A DNA stretch of 64,000 bases from Rhodopseudomonas sp. (GCF_013377015.1 NZ_JACABA010000001.1:1127771-1191770), one strand, 5' to 3'; positions 8,915 to 18,596 are shown, numbered from the stretch's first letter. Notes: generated by a model from the letters alone, not told the origin. Translations and numbers: made by a program.

Positions 8915-9886
8915 TCAGGCCGGCTCGGTGCCGTGCAGCACTTTCGACAGCGTGGCCTTGCTGTGGACGCCGAGCTTCATCAGGATCGTCTGGGTATGAT
9001 TGCGCACGGTGGCCGGCGACAGACCCAGCAGCCTGGCGATTTCCTTGTGGGTGTGGCCGTTGGCGATCTCCTCGGCGATCTGCCGCTCGCGCGGGGTCAG
9101 CCGATCGGACAGGACCGCGGGACGCAACGCGATGCCGAACAGCGGTTGCCCCTGACGATGCGCAAGCTCGGTCCGGTCCACGACGATCTGCCATTCCGCA
9201 AGGGTGTGCCGCCCCGGACGCGCCGCCGGCGAATTGAGCTCGGCCGGGAGGTAGTCCGCCTTCCAGCCACGGCAGCGGTCGCCAATGAGGCGAAGCGCCT
9301 CTGGCGAGGCATTGAGGATCCGCCCCTGGGCATTGACCAGCAGATTCGCCGCGCCGGATCGGCCGTTGACGCCGCGTTCCACCAGATAGCGGACGTGATC
9401 AAGCGCGCCGCGCAGGAAGGCGATCTCGCCGGCGTCGATCTCATCCGCCTCGCGGCCGCTCCGATACGCCGACATGAACAGGGAGATCGGGCTGTTGGGC
9501 TGGTCGGCGATGACGACCGCCATTTTGTCGATGCGGTAGCGATCCGACAGCGCGACCATGCCGGCCGTATGCCGGCTGCCGTAGCGATCGTAACGCGCGG
9601 CGCAACACCCGGTATCCATGACGTCGCGGGCCAGCAGGTCGTCATGCTTGATCTCCGACCAGAACTGATCGAAATCCTCGGGAAGATTATAAGAAAGGCT
9701 CGCGCACAGATCGACCTCGCCGCGGTGCAGATCGGCCCAGCCGCCCCAGCTGCAATCGGCATCGACCGACTCCGCTAGCTCCTCGAGGCTCCACTGGAAC
9801 AGCGCGACCGGGTCATGCGTCGGGCTGCGCTGGTGCAACTCCATCACGAAAGAACTGAACTGATCGATGCCGGCCCGCGATCCCAT
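8915..9886 (-). CDS. LuxR-family transcriptional regulator of the amide cluster
   Basis: A 323-aa DNA-binding regulator. The C-terminal helix-turn-helix is classic GerE/LuxR: LTPRERQIAEEIANGHTHKE followed by IARLLGLSPATVRNHTQTI. The N-terminal 230 residues are a sensory region with no recognisable autoinducer or receiver domain. ATG 9886 is preferred over ATG 9901 because GGAGGAG lies 5-6 nt before it. Co-directional with and upstream of the amide ABC/amidase genes, which it probably controls. Confidence 0.8.
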   Translation of the reverse strand: MGSRAGIDQFSSFVMELHQRSPTHDPVALFQWSLEELAESVDADCSWGGWADLHRGEVDLCASLSYNLPEDFDQFWSEIKHDDLLARDVMDTGCCAARYDRYGSRHTAGMVALSDRYRIDKMAVVIADQPNSPISLFMSAYRSGREADEIDAGEIAFLRGALDHVRYLVERGVNGRSGAANLLVNAQGRILNASPEALRLIGDRCRGWKADYLPAELNSPAARPGRHTLAEWQIVVDRTELAHRQGQPLFGIALRPAVLSDRLTPRERQIAEEIANGHTHKEIARLLGLSPATVRNHTQTILMKLGVHSKATLSKVLHGTEPA

Positions 9887-9990
9887 TGCCGCTCCTCCCA
9901 TAACAGTTCACACCGATCCTTGAAGTCGTGGCCCGGACCGCGGGTCGCGAGGCCCGCCCCCGCGCCGGCCGCATCGGGTCCGAGCGGCAT

Positions 9991-11022
9991 TCAAGAAAGT
10001 AACAGGCTCAGTCTTTCCCGCTTGCGAAACGCAACCGGTGACTCGCCGACCTGGATCTTGAAGCCGCGCGAAAACGCGCTGGTTTCGCTATAGCCAAGCT
10101 GCAGGGCGATCGATGTCACCGGAATGCTAGTTTCGGCCAGCATGCATTTGGCGATGTGGGCGCGAACCCGGTTGCGGATGTCGAGATAATTGACGCCGTG
10201 ATCGGCAAGCTTGCGCTGGAACGACCGCGTGCTCATGCCGAAATCACCGGCCACCACTTCGATATCCGTGGCGGCGGTGCGGCACAGCGAGGCCGCGATC
10301 CAGGCCTCGATGCCGCGCACCAGGTCGAGCCGCGCGCTGCGCATCCGGATCGAATCGGCGAGATCGGCTTCGAGCCGCGCGTGCAGGTTACGATCCGCCT
10401 GCTTCAGCGACACGTCGAGAAACCGCGCCGGAAACAACAGCGCGTTCTCACGCCGCCCGAACCGCAACGGGCAATCGAAATGGCGTTGATAGAACGGAAA
10501 GTCGTCGCCGGCGGGATGCTCGAACTCGACGCCGCTGGCCTGCCAGGCCGGCCCGAGAAAACTCGACAGCATGGAATATTCGATCGCCATGGTGAACCCG
10601 GCATCCTGCTCGCGGAACCGGATCGCGGGATCCTGGATCGAATAGACCAGCCGCGCCGTGCCGTCGCTCACCGTCAGCAGGCTACGGGTGCTGGTCTGAA
10701 CGCTGGCGAAGTAGCGATTGAATCCGGCCAGCGCGTCGCCGACGGTTTGCGCGGTTAGCACGAGATCGCTGATCGGCCCGAGTGCCGATAGCTTGAACTC
10801 CTTGCCGAGTTCCAGGCCGAGCGTGCGGTTGCCGGATTCGTATGCAGCTGCCTCAAGCATGGACGTGAAGGTCGCGAGCGGCAGCCTCTCCGAGGGATCC
10901 TCCAGCACCGCGCGCGGAATTCCCGCGCGGGCGTTGATTCCTGCGGATTGTGGCCGCCACTTGACCAGAGCCGAGAGCAATTCCTGTACGGCGCCCGCGG
11001 TGATCGTTCCTGATGCAGACAT
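9991..11022 (-). CDS. AraC-family transcriptional regulator
   Basis: A 343-aa regulator: an N-terminal arabinose-binding-like (OruR type) domain, then a C-terminal double helix-turn-helix with STRSFQRKLADHGVNYLDIR and LQLGYSETSAFSRGFKIQVG near the end. ATG 11022 is chosen because AGGTGG sits 5 nt upstream; an in-frame ATG exists at 11076. It is divergent from the APC permease and amine oxidase genes across about 470 bp, so it is their likely activator. Confidence 0.85.
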   Translation of the reverse strand: MSASGTITAGAVQELLSALVKWRPQSAGINARAGIPRAVLEDPSERLPLATFTSMLEAAAYESGNRTLGLELGKEFKLSALGPISDLVLTAQTVGDALAGFNRYFASVQTSTRSLLTVSDGTARLVYSIQDPAIRFREQDAGFTMAIEYSMLSSFLGPAWQASGVEFEHPAGDDFPFYQRHFDCPLRFGRRENALLFPARFLDVSLKQADRNLHARLEADLADSIRMRSARLDLVRGIEAWIAASLCRTAATDIEVVAGDFGMSTRSFQRKLADHGVNYLDIRNRVRAHIAKCMLAETSIPVTSIALQLGYSETSAFSRGFKIQVGESPVAFRKRERLSLLLS

Positions 11023-11489
11023 TGCCGCCACCTGAGAGGGAGAACAGTTGAGAATGCTTAGCAAGAAGCGCGCCAAAGCGTTTCAGGACGGTGGAACGGC
11101 GTAGTTCCGCAGCCATTCGAGGCCAAAACGACGAAACGCAGCCGGGTAGCACGGAGCTTTGAACTTGCAGTGAGCCGCGGCCGCCCTGCGCGGCCTCAAC
11201 GGCGATCGTTTCCTCAACCCATTCGCGCCTTGACTGGCGCTTGTTTGCTCAGCGGTTGCTGCGCATCGATCAGTTCGACCGCGAGAACGGAACCGAGATT
11301 GGCGCCAACTGTCAATCATGCCGATCGGATGACGGGCCATGATGCGTCGCGGATGCGCGATCGACAAGCGGCATTTGTTCCGCATTGCGGGATGGCGGCA
11401 GCTCAGATGCCTGGGTCGCGGCCGAGTTCGGCGCTGCGCGATGCGCTGCCGTGGTGCAACAACGCGTCGCCGTCAACCTGGAAGGCAAG
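11023..11489. other. Divergent intergenic region, AraC gene / APC permease gene
   Basis: About 470 bp without a convincing gene; short open frames here have no family resemblance. It must contain the divergent promoters and any AraC-family sites. The only symmetry noticed is a short GGAAC / GTTCC inverted repeat at 11093-11108. No clear -35/-10 pair was picked out. Confidence 0.5.
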
Positions 11490-12926
11490 ATGTCGATGGA
11501 TGGACAAGCTCCGAACAAGCTGCGGCGCGATGCCGTCGGAGTTGCCCATGTGGTGTTCTTTGTTGTGGCAGCCGCGGCGCCGCTCACCGCGGTGGTCGGC
11601 GTCACGCCCGCGGCGTTCGCGTTCGGCAACGGCCCCGGCGTTCCCGGCACCTTCCTGCTGGTCGGACTGCTGTATCTGTTGTTCAGCGTCGGCTTCACCA
11701 CGATGAACCGCTTCGTCGCCAGCGCCGGCGGGTTCTATCCTTATATCAGCGCCGGGCTCGGCCGCCCGCTCGGCGTCGCCGGCGCGCTGATCGCGATCGC
11801 GACCTACAACGCGATCGACATTGCGGTCTACGCCATGTTCGGATTCTTCGCCAATGCCATCGTCAATTCGCATGGCGGGCCGCAGATCCCATGGTGGGTG
11901 TTCTCGTTCGGGCTTGGCGCGGCGGTCTATCTGTGCGGCGTGCGCCACATCGCGTTCAGCGGCAAGATCCTCGGCTTCTGCATGATGGCCGAGATCGCGA
12001 TTCTGCTACTGCTCGGCATCGCCGTTCTGCTCAGCGGCGGCGGCCCTGAAGGAATCAGCATCGCGCCGTTCGGGCCGCGGGCGATGTTTTCCGGCGGCTT
12101 CGGCATCGCGCTGGTGTTCGTGGTGTCGTCGTTCATCGGAATCGAGGCGACCGTGATTTTCGGCGAGGAAGCCCGCGATCCGGCGCGGACGATTCCCAAG
12201 GCGACCTACATCTCGGTGCTGCTGATCGCCGTGTTCTACGCGTTCTCGACCTGGGTGATTTCGCTTCATTACGGCCCGTCGAAAATCCTCGCCGAGGCCA
12301 ACAATAACACCGCGACGCTCTACCTCACCGCGATCGGCAATCTGCTCGGCCCGGCGATGGCGCTGGTGATGAACCTGCTGTTGATCACCAGCCTGTTCGC
12401 CTGCGCGCTGTCGTTTCACAGCACCATCAACCGCTATCTGTACGCGATCGGCCGCGAGGGCCTGGCCTGGAGCGGCTTCGCCCGAACCCACCGCGACCAC
12501 GAATCGCCGCACGTCGCGGGTCTGGTGCAGACCCTGATCGCGCTCGGCGCCACCGCCGGTTTCGCGCTGAGCGGTCAGGATCCCTACGCCGTGGTGTTCG
12601 CCTGGATGGGCACCTTCGCCAGCCTCGGCATCCTGGTGGTCCAGGTGATGGTGTCGATCGCGGTGATCGCGTTCTTCCGCGCGAACACCCATGGCATCGG
12701 GATCTGGCATCGGCTGATCGCCCCGGCGCTGAGCACCATCGGGCTCGGCGCCTGCCTGATCCTGATGGCATCGAATCTGGCGCTGGTCAGCGGATCGAAC
12801 TCCCGGATCGTCACGTCGTTTCCGAGCCTGCTGGCGCTGATCGGCAGCATCGGCTTCGGCTTCGCGATCTGGGTCAGATCGCGCCGACCGGAGATCTACG
12901 CCCGGCTCGGCCGCGCCTTCGAATAG
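11490..12926 (+). CDS. APC-family amino acid/amine permease
   Basis: Inner-membrane transporter of about 478 aa with about twelve hydrophobic segments. The first is typical of the APC superfamily (VVAAAAPLTAVVGVTPAAFA), and FIGIEATVIFGEEARDPART is a conserved loop of the amino acid permease branch. ATG 11490 follows GGAAGG at short spacing; ATG 11496 is a close alternative. It lies 68 bp before the copper amine oxidase gene on the same strand, so an amine or amino acid imported for oxidation is the likely cargo. Confidence 0.82.
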   Translation: MSMDGQAPNKLRRDAVGVAHVVFFVVAAAAPLTAVVGVTPAAFAFGNGPGVPGTFLLVGLLYLLFSVGFTTMNRFVASAGGFYPYISAGLGRPLGVAGALIAIATYNAIDIAVYAMFGFFANAIVNSHGGPQIPWWVFSFGLGAAVYLCGVRHIAFSGKILGFCMMAEIAILLLLGIAVLLSGGGPEGISIAPFGPRAMFSGGFGIALVFVVSSFIGIEATVIFGEEARDPARTIPKATYISVLLIAVFYAFSTWVISLHYGPSKILAEANNNTATLYLTAIGNLLGPAMALVMNLLLITSLFACALSFHSTINRYLYAIGREGLAWSGFARTHRDHESPHVAGLVQTLIALGATAGFALSGQDPYAVVFAWMGTFASLGILVVQVMVSIAVIAFFRANTHGIGIWHRLIAPALSTIGLGACLILMASNLALVSGSNSRIVTSFPSLLALIGSIGFGFAIWVRSRRPEIYARLGRAFE

Positions 12927-12994
12927 ATCGACGACAGACCAACGGTCCCGATCGGAACTAGCACCACCGTTTCCCTCGAGCAACAGGAGACCCT

Positions 12995-14953
12995 ATGAGC
13001 CTCGCAGATGAAACCACTTGCTGCCATGCCACGACCAAGGCCGAGGCGGCGTCGGTCACGCACCCGCTGCAGGCCCTGACCCCGGCGGAAATCACCAGGG
13101 TCGCCGCCATCGTCAACGCCGACCCGCCCTATGGGGTCGACACCCGGTTCGAGACCATCGAGCTGCTGGAGCCGGAAAAATCCGTCGTTCGCGCGTTCAA
13201 GCCGGGCATACCGATCGCCCGGCAGGCGCGGGTCAGCGTGTTCAGCACCACGGCGATCGGCGTGACCCGGCTGTTCGTCTCGCTCGACAGCGGCGCCATC
13301 ATTTCGCGCAAGGAATTCCCGCAGGCGCGGCCGATGATCCAGCTTGAGCAGTTTCTCGCCATCGAAGGCCACGTCCGCGCCAACCCGGAATTCATCGCCG
13401 GCTGCGCCCGGCGCGGCATAACCGACATGTCCACGGTCTGCGTCGATCCGTGGTCGGCGGGCAATTTCTCGATTCCCGGCGAAGAGGGGCGGCATCTGTG
13501 CCACACCTTCGCCTGGCAGCGGCTGCGCGAGAACGAGAATTTCTACGCCCATCCGATCGAGGGCCTCAACGCCGTGATCGATCTGAAGACCTGGGAGATC
13601 ATCCGCGTCGACGATTACGGCGCCATCCCGGTGCCGACCAAGGAAGCCAATTACGAAAAGGAATTCACCAAGACGACGCGCAAGCCGATGAAGCCGATCG
13701 ACGTGGTGCAGCCGGAGGGAGTCAATTTCAAGATCGAAGGCAGCGCGCTCAGCTGGGACAAATGGAGCTTCGTGATCGGCTTCAACGCCCGCGAATCCCT
13801 GACCCTGCATGACGTCAAGTATGACGGCCGCCCGATCCTGCACCGCGCCTCGCTGGTCGAAATGGTGGTGCCCTACGGCAGCCCGGTTAACGGACACTTC
13901 CGCAAGAACGTGTTCGACATCGGCGAATACGGCATTGGCAAGCTGGCCAATTCGCTGAAGCTCGGCTGCGATTGCCTCGGCGTGATCGAATATCTCGACG
14001 TGCATCTGAACACGATGAACGGCGACGTGATGACGATCGAGAAGGCGATCTGCATCCACGAGGAGGATTCCGGACTGCTATGGAAACACTGGGACTTCCG
14101 CACCGACCGCGCCGAGATCCGGCGCGCCCGCAAGCTGGTGGTCTCGACCATTTGCACGGTCGGCAATTACGAATATGCGCTGTACTGGTATTTCCACATC
14201 GACGGCGCCATCGAGTTCGAGATGAAGGCCACCGGCATCATCAACACCGCCGGCTGCGTTCCGGGCCAGCCCGGCAAATATGCTCGCGAAGTGCTGCCGG
14301 GCGTGGTCGGCCAGATCCACCAGCATATCTTCTGCGCCCGTCTCGACACCGCGATCGACGGCGACCAGAACAGCTTCGTCGAGTGCAACACCTATGCGGA
14401 GCCGGAAGGTCCGGACAATCCCTACGGCAACGCATTTTATGAAAGCGAAACCGTGCTCGACACCGAGCTCAAGGCGGCGCGCCGGGCTGACGCGGCGAGC
14501 CAGCGCTATTGGAAAGTGGTCAATCCCAACAAGACCAACTACACGGGCGCGCCGGTGAGCTACAAGCTCGAAGCGATGAATTGCGTCACGCCGTTCATCG
14601 GCCCCAACTCCCCCTCGGGCAAGCGCTCCAGCTTCATCCAGAACCACGTTTGGGTGACTGCCTTCAATCCCGACGAGCGCTTTCCGGGCGGCGACTACAT
14701 GAACCATTCCGACGGCGCCGGCGGACTCGCCGACTTCATCAAGCAGGACCGCCCGATCAAGAATACCGACATCGTGCTTTGGCACGTGTTCGGATTGCAC
14801 CACCCGGTCCGGATCGAAGATTTTCCGGTACAACCCTGCATCTCCACCGGGTTCAAGCTGGTGCCGCACGGCTTCTTCGACGGCAACCCCTGCATCGACC
14901 TGCCGGCCGAGGTCAACGAGGCCAGTTGCTGCGCCAACGCCGTCATCACCTAA
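12995..14953 (+). CDS. Primary-amine oxidase (copper, topaquinone-dependent)
   Basis: Oxidises primary amines to aldehyde, ammonia and hydrogen peroxide. At 652 aa it matches bacterial copper amine oxidases. TPQ is made from Y392 in VGNYEY; the catalytic base is D308 in NVFDIGEYGIG; copper ligands are H442 and H444 (IHQHIF) and one of H602/H603 (GLHHPVRIEDFP). No signal peptide is seen, so it is probably cytoplasmic like the Arthrobacter enzyme. The start has AGGAGA upstream. Cysteine pairs near both ends (CCHAT; CCANAVIT) are unusual and might bind metal. Permease upstream, possible metal-handling membrane protein downstream. Confidence 0.93.
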   Translation: MSLADETTCCHATTKAEAASVTHPLQALTPAEITRVAAIVNADPPYGVDTRFETIELLEPEKSVVRAFKPGIPIARQARVSVFSTTAIGVTRLFVSLDSGAIISRKEFPQARPMIQLEQFLAIEGHVRANPEFIAGCARRGITDMSTVCVDPWSAGNFSIPGEEGRHLCHTFAWQRLRENENFYAHPIEGLNAVIDLKTWEIIRVDDYGAIPVPTKEANYEKEFTKTTRKPMKPIDVVQPEGVNFKIEGSALSWDKWSFVIGFNARESLTLHDVKYDGRPILHRASLVEMVVPYGSPVNGHFRKNVFDIGEYGIGKLANSLKLGCDCLGVIEYLDVHLNTMNGDVMTIEKAICIHEEDSGLLWKHWDFRTDRAEIRRARKLVVSTICTVGNYEYALYWYFHIDGAIEFEMKATGIINTAGCVPGQPGKYAREVLPGVVGQIHQHIFCARLDTAIDGDQNSFVECNTYAEPEGPDNPYGNAFYESETVLDTELKAARRADAASQRYWKVVNPNKTNYTGAPVSYKLEAMNCVTPFIGPNSPSGKRSSFIQNHVWVTAFNPDERFPGGDYMNHSDGAGGLADFIKQDRPIKNTDIVLWHVFGLHHPVRIEDFPVQPCISTGFKLVPHGFFDGNPCIDLPAEVNEASCCANAVIT

Positions 14954-15020
14954 CGACGATCCGCTCCGCCGGGATCGCCGGCGGAGCGGCCCTCTGCATC
15001 CTGGTACGACGGGGTTTGGC

Positions 15021-15728
15021 TTGATCGGCAGCGAGTTTCAAGTCATCGGCGGCGCGCTGATGGGACTGGCCGGCAGCCTGCATTGCGCCGGCATTTGCGG
15101 CGGCGTTGCCTCGTCGCTGCTGATCGCCTCGGCAGCACCGGATGCCGCCCCCAGCGCGCGAGCCGCCACGCTGTTGAAGATTCAGATCGGGCGCGCGCTG
15201 AGCTATGCGCTGTGCGGTGCCATCGTCGGCGGCATCGGTGCTGGATTCGCCGGCATGCTCAATCTCGCCGGCGTGCAGCCGGTCACGCGGATTGCCGCCG
15301 CGTGTGCGCTGGTCTGGGCCGGATGCTCGATCGCGGGTTTCGCGCCAAGCTTCGCCAGGTTCGACCGGGTTTTAACATCGACGTCCATTTCGTGGCTGGC
15401 CGCGACGCGCCGGGTCGGCAATGCGCATCCGGTGGCGCTCGGTATCGTCTGGGGTTTTGGGCCGTGCGGCATGGTTTATGCGGCACTGCTGAATGCCATG
15501 CTGAGCGGATCGTTGCTGGGGGGCGCCGAATTCATGGCCGGCTTCGGCCTCGCCACCATTCCGGCCGTCGCGACGACGGCCTTCGGCGTTACGGCTCTGG
15601 CCGGTTTCGGCGCCCGCCTGCCGCGCAACAAGCTCCGCGGCGCGCTGGGAGCGGCGATCCTTGCGCTCGGGCTGGCGAGCCTAGTCGAACCCGCGGCATC
15701 GCTGTCGGCGCTGTGCCTCGGCCGTTGA
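15021..15728 (+). CDS. Sulfite exporter TauE/SafE-like (UreH/DsbD_2-type) membrane protein
   Basis: A 235-aa membrane protein with about six helices and two paired motifs, SLHCAGICGG near the N-terminus and FGPCGMVY in the middle. Such cysteine/histidine motifs mark the DsbD_2/UreH-like family, often linked to copper or nickel delivery. The TTG at 15021 has GGGG upstream; ATG 15060 has no clear site but would also keep the first motif. It follows the amine oxidase by 67 bp, so a role in copper supply for that enzyme is plausible but unproven. Confidence 0.65.
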   Translation: MIGSEFQVIGGALMGLAGSLHCAGICGGVASSLLIASAAPDAAPSARAATLLKIQIGRALSYALCGAIVGGIGAGFAGMLNLAGVQPVTRIAAACALVWAGCSIAGFAPSFARFDRVLTSTSISWLAATRRVGNAHPVALGIVWGFGPCGMVYAALLNAMLSGSLLGGAEFMAGFGLATIPAVATTAFGVTALAGFGARLPRNKLRGALGAAILALGLASLVEPAASLSALCLGR

Positions 15729-15876
15729 TCGCCGCATCACGGCGCGGATATGTCGCGCAGCACCACATCACAGGCCGACGCATCGAGGACGGCGAGGCCC
15801 GCCGCGCGGCGACGACGTTGCCGCCAAACGTTAAGCGTTGCGGAAAAGAACATGACCGATCAGCAAACGCGGCCGC

Positions 15877-16044
15877 GCTGGCTGCGTCTATGCCGTGGGA
15901 ATCCTGCAAGGCGTCAAGCCGGCCGATTTGCCCGTGATGCAACCCATTGTGTTCGAACTGGTCATCAACCTTAAGACCGCCAAATCGCTTGGCCTTACAA
16001 CTTCCCCGATGCTGCTTGCACGCGCTGACGAGGCAATCGAGTAG
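15877..16044 (+). pseudogene. C-terminal remnant of an ABC_sub_bind (TrpX-like) substrate-binding protein
   Basis: About 55 codons ending in TAG read AGCVYAVGILQGVKPADLPV, then the family-typical FELVINLKTAKSLGL and LLARADEAIE. This is the conserved extreme C-terminus of ABC_sub_bind proteins, normally about 320 aa. No matching upstream part is present, so it is a decayed fragment, possibly left by a rearrangement. Confidence 0.8.
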
Positions 16045-16592
16045 AGGTGCGGGTTGCTACGGTTCATGAGTCCGGAAATGGCGCAAAACTGCCGTTTTTG
16101 GCCACTCAAAACATTCCCCTAATCGATTCACGCGGAACATCGCCAACGCCGTGGGTGCGGCGCACCATCATTTGTGTTGGATTGGCCCGTTTCGAACAAG
16201 CGTAGTTGGGCGCGCGCGAGCATTGGTAGTAGCGGGCTGTTTATCTCGCGGCGTGCAATGATGACCGATTGCACGGATCGTTTCGGCCGCAGCGCAGCGT
16301 CGATTCTTCCGCGCGGGTGAATTCCGCCACCGACTCGTCCTTGCGCATACAGGGAAGAGGTATAAGCTGACTTTGAGCGGACTCAAGAGCCGCCGGTATG
16401 TCTGGGAAGTGAACGCGGGATGGATTGTCTCGTCGAATGACGCCGTCGAAATTCCGATAAAAGCGCCCAATCAGCGGTTGAACTTGATTCTAGGCTGCCG
16501 GTCTTGGTGTGCCTCGGCGGGATTTGACCCTGCGCTTTGCGCCATCCGATCGATGATCGCGACAACCAGCCCACATTTCAGGTGATTGCGCG
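16045..16592. other. Intergenic region without a recognisable gene
   Basis: About 550 bp between the decayed binding-protein fragment and the regulator gene. Short open frames on both strands resemble nothing known and have mixed composition, as expected for decaying DNA. A T-arm-like stretch near 16504-16535 (minus strand GGGTCAAATCCC) does not extend into a tRNA fold. Confidence 0.5.
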
Positions 16593-16613
16593 AGACCTGC
16601 TGTTACCAGGTCT
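16593..16613. promoter_or_regulatory. Inverted repeat upstream of the first sigma-54 activator
   Basis: AGACCTG-N7-CAGGTCT, a perfect 7-7-7 inverted repeat ending 28 bp before the activator's ATG. Position and symmetry suit an operator for autoregulation. Inference only. Confidence 0.4.
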
Positions 16614-16641
16614 TGGACGTTGTGGCGCCAGAGGATCCGGC

Positions 16642-18552
16642 ATGAACCAGCGAGACGTGCGGGCCGCGTGGGAGAAATTCGTCGAGCGCGGCGCGTTGGC
16701 GACCGGTCTGCGATCGTCGGTGGCGAATTCCTGGCAGAGATCTAAGAACCATCGGGTTACGGTCGATCGGCCTATGGCGCCGCTGGTCGCGGAGGCTGAG
16801 CTGTTTCGCCACCGCTCCAAGCATACGCCGCTGCGTCATGCCGCCCGGCCCGCGCTGCAGAATTCGCGAAACTTCCTGAGCGACGCCAATTCGATCATGA
16901 TCCTCACCGATCCTTCCGGACTGATTATCGATACAGAGGGCGATGCCAGGGTGATCGAGGCCGGACGGACGGTTCACCTCGAGCACGGCGGACGATGGAG
17001 CGAAGCGGATATCGGCACCAATGCCATCGGTACCGCGATGGCGGAGTCGAGGCCGGTGCAGATTCACGGCGCCGAGCATTTCTGCTCGCAGGTGCAGCGA
17101 TGGACCTGTGCCGCCGTTCCGGTTTGCGATCCAACCGACGGCGAGCTGCTGGGCGTCGTGGATATTTCCGGGCCTGCCAAAACCTTCAACCCGCAGAGTC
17201 TCGCTCTGGCCGTTTCGGTCGGCCAGCATGTCGAAAGCGTGCTGGCGCGCTCGCTCAAGCAGGACCACGAGAAGCTGCTCCGCCACTTCCTCGCCAAGAG
17301 CTCGATCTGGGCGAACGATGATTGCGTGTTGGTGGATCGTTGCGGCACCATCCTGCACGCCGGCGAGCAAGCCCTGAAGACGATCCGCGACCACCGCCAC
17401 GGCGGCGACGAGCCGCCGACCCGCTTCCTGAAGACGTTGCCGTTTGAGGAGTGGCCAGCCAAGCTGAGGGGATTGCTGCCGAATGCCAGCTTCGATTTCG
17501 TCGCCAGCGACCACACCGGGATCGGTGCGATCATCGTTTTTCATGCACGACGACGCACGGCAAGCGTCGAGCGCGGAGTTCAGAAGCAGGCACCGGCGCA
17601 GGACCCGCGGAAGACCGCGGAATTGGCGCCCGCTGCGCGGGATCCCATGCCGCAATCGCCGCCCACGGGGTTCGTCGCGTCCGATCCAGCGGTGCAGGCG
17701 ATTGTGCGGCAGGTCGAGACCGCCGCCGCCCGCAAGATGCCGATCCTGATCCGCGGCGAAACCGGAACCGGCAAGGAACAACTGGCCCGTCACGCCCATG
17801 CCGCCAGCGGGCGCACCGGCGCCTTCGTCCCGGTCAATTGCGCAGCACTTCCCGAAAGCCTGATCGAGGCCGAACTGTTCGGCTATGCCGACGGCGCCTT
17901 CACCGGGGCGCGACGCGGCGGGGCCACCGGACTGGTCAAAGAGGCGGACGGCGGCACGCTGTTTCTGGACGAGATCGGCGACATGCCGATCGCGCTGCAA
18001 GCCGTGCTGCTACGCCTGCTCGACGACTGGACCGTACGCCCGATCGGCGGCGCCAGAACCAAGGTCGACATCTTCCTGGTCTCGGCGACCAACGCCGCGC
18101 TGGACAAGGCCATCGCTGCGGGGCGGTTCCGCGCCGACCTGCTGTACCGCCTCAACACGCTCGAAGTGACGCTGCCACGACTGCATGAGCGCAGCGACTT
18201 CGAGGCCATCGTGCAGCATCTGCTCGACGGTATCGATCCCACATGTGAGATCGCGGTGCAGACCATGGCCGATCTCGCCGCGCGGCCCTGGCCCGGCAAC
18301 ATTCGCGAGTTGCGAAATATCCTGGCGCGCCACACCCTCGCCTGCTCCGACTGCCTGCTCGATCGGGCCGCAGGCGCGGCCCAGATCGGCCAGGTCACGC
18401 AGCCACAATCCTGTTCGCTGCAGGAAATTCAGCTCGCCAGCATCCGGACGGTCCATGCCGAAACCGCCGGCAATGTCAGCGAAACCGCGCGACGCCTGGG
18501 CGTCTCGCGAAACACCGTCTATCGCGCGCTCGGACAAACGACGCCGCGGTGA
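16642..18552 (+). CDS. Sigma-54-dependent activator, AcoR/MimR-like (first of two)
   Basis: Enhancer-binding protein of 636 aa. A GAF-type sensor occupies about residues 75-200, the AAA+ domain about 340-570 with Walker A GETGTGKE (372-379) and the sigma-54 contact loop GAFTGA (418-423), and a Fis-type HTH closes the protein (SETARRLGVSRNTVYRAL). GAGGA precedes the ATG at good spacing. It converges on the chaperonin end of the monooxygenase operon; a second member of the family lies beyond the other end. The AAA+ domains are strikingly alike while the sensor domains differ. Confidence 0.88.
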   Translation: MNQRDVRAAWEKFVERGALATGLRSSVANSWQRSKNHRVTVDRPMAPLVAEAELFRHRSKHTPLRHAARPALQNSRNFLSDANSIMILTDPSGLIIDTEGDARVIEAGRTVHLEHGGRWSEADIGTNAIGTAMAESRPVQIHGAEHFCSQVQRWTCAAVPVCDPTDGELLGVVDISGPAKTFNPQSLALAVSVGQHVESVLARSLKQDHEKLLRHFLAKSSIWANDDCVLVDRCGTILHAGEQALKTIRDHRHGGDEPPTRFLKTLPFEEWPAKLRGLLPNASFDFVASDHTGIGAIIVFHARRRTASVERGVQKQAPAQDPRKTAELAPAARDPMPQSPPTGFVASDPAVQAIVRQVETAAARKMPILIRGETGTGKEQLARHAHAASGRTGAFVPVNCAALPESLIEAELFGYADGAFTGARRGGATGLVKEADGGTLFLDEIGDMPIALQAVLLRLLDDWTVRPIGGARTKVDIFLVSATNAALDKAIAAGRFRADLLYRLNTLEVTLPRLHERSDFEAIVQHLLDGIDPTCEIAVQTMADLAARPWPGNIRELRNILARHTLACSDCLLDRAAGAAQIGQVTQPQSCSLQEIQLASIRTVHAETAGNVSETARRLGVSRNTVYRALGQTTPR

Positions 18553-18575
18553 CGGCCGCCGGCTGAGCCTCCGGT

Positions 18576-18596
18576 CGCGATCGCGTCACGATCGCG
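18576..18596. terminator. Hairpin between convergent activator and chaperonin genes
   Basis: CGCGATCG-N5-CGATCGCG, a perfect 8-bp stem in the 77-bp gap between two convergent stops. A U tract is lacking, so termination strength is uncertain. Confidence 0.45.

Noticed and set aside
12006..14059. Long minus-strand frames opposite the APC permease and amine oxidase
   Set aside because: Asp/Arg/Gly-rich translation without any domain; the plus-strand genes are unmistakable.
16504..16535. Stretch resembling a tRNA T arm and 3' end (minus strand GGGTCAAATCCC)
   Set aside because: No D arm, anticodon arm or matching acceptor strand can be built upstream, so it is neither a tRNA nor a convincing attachment-site remnant.
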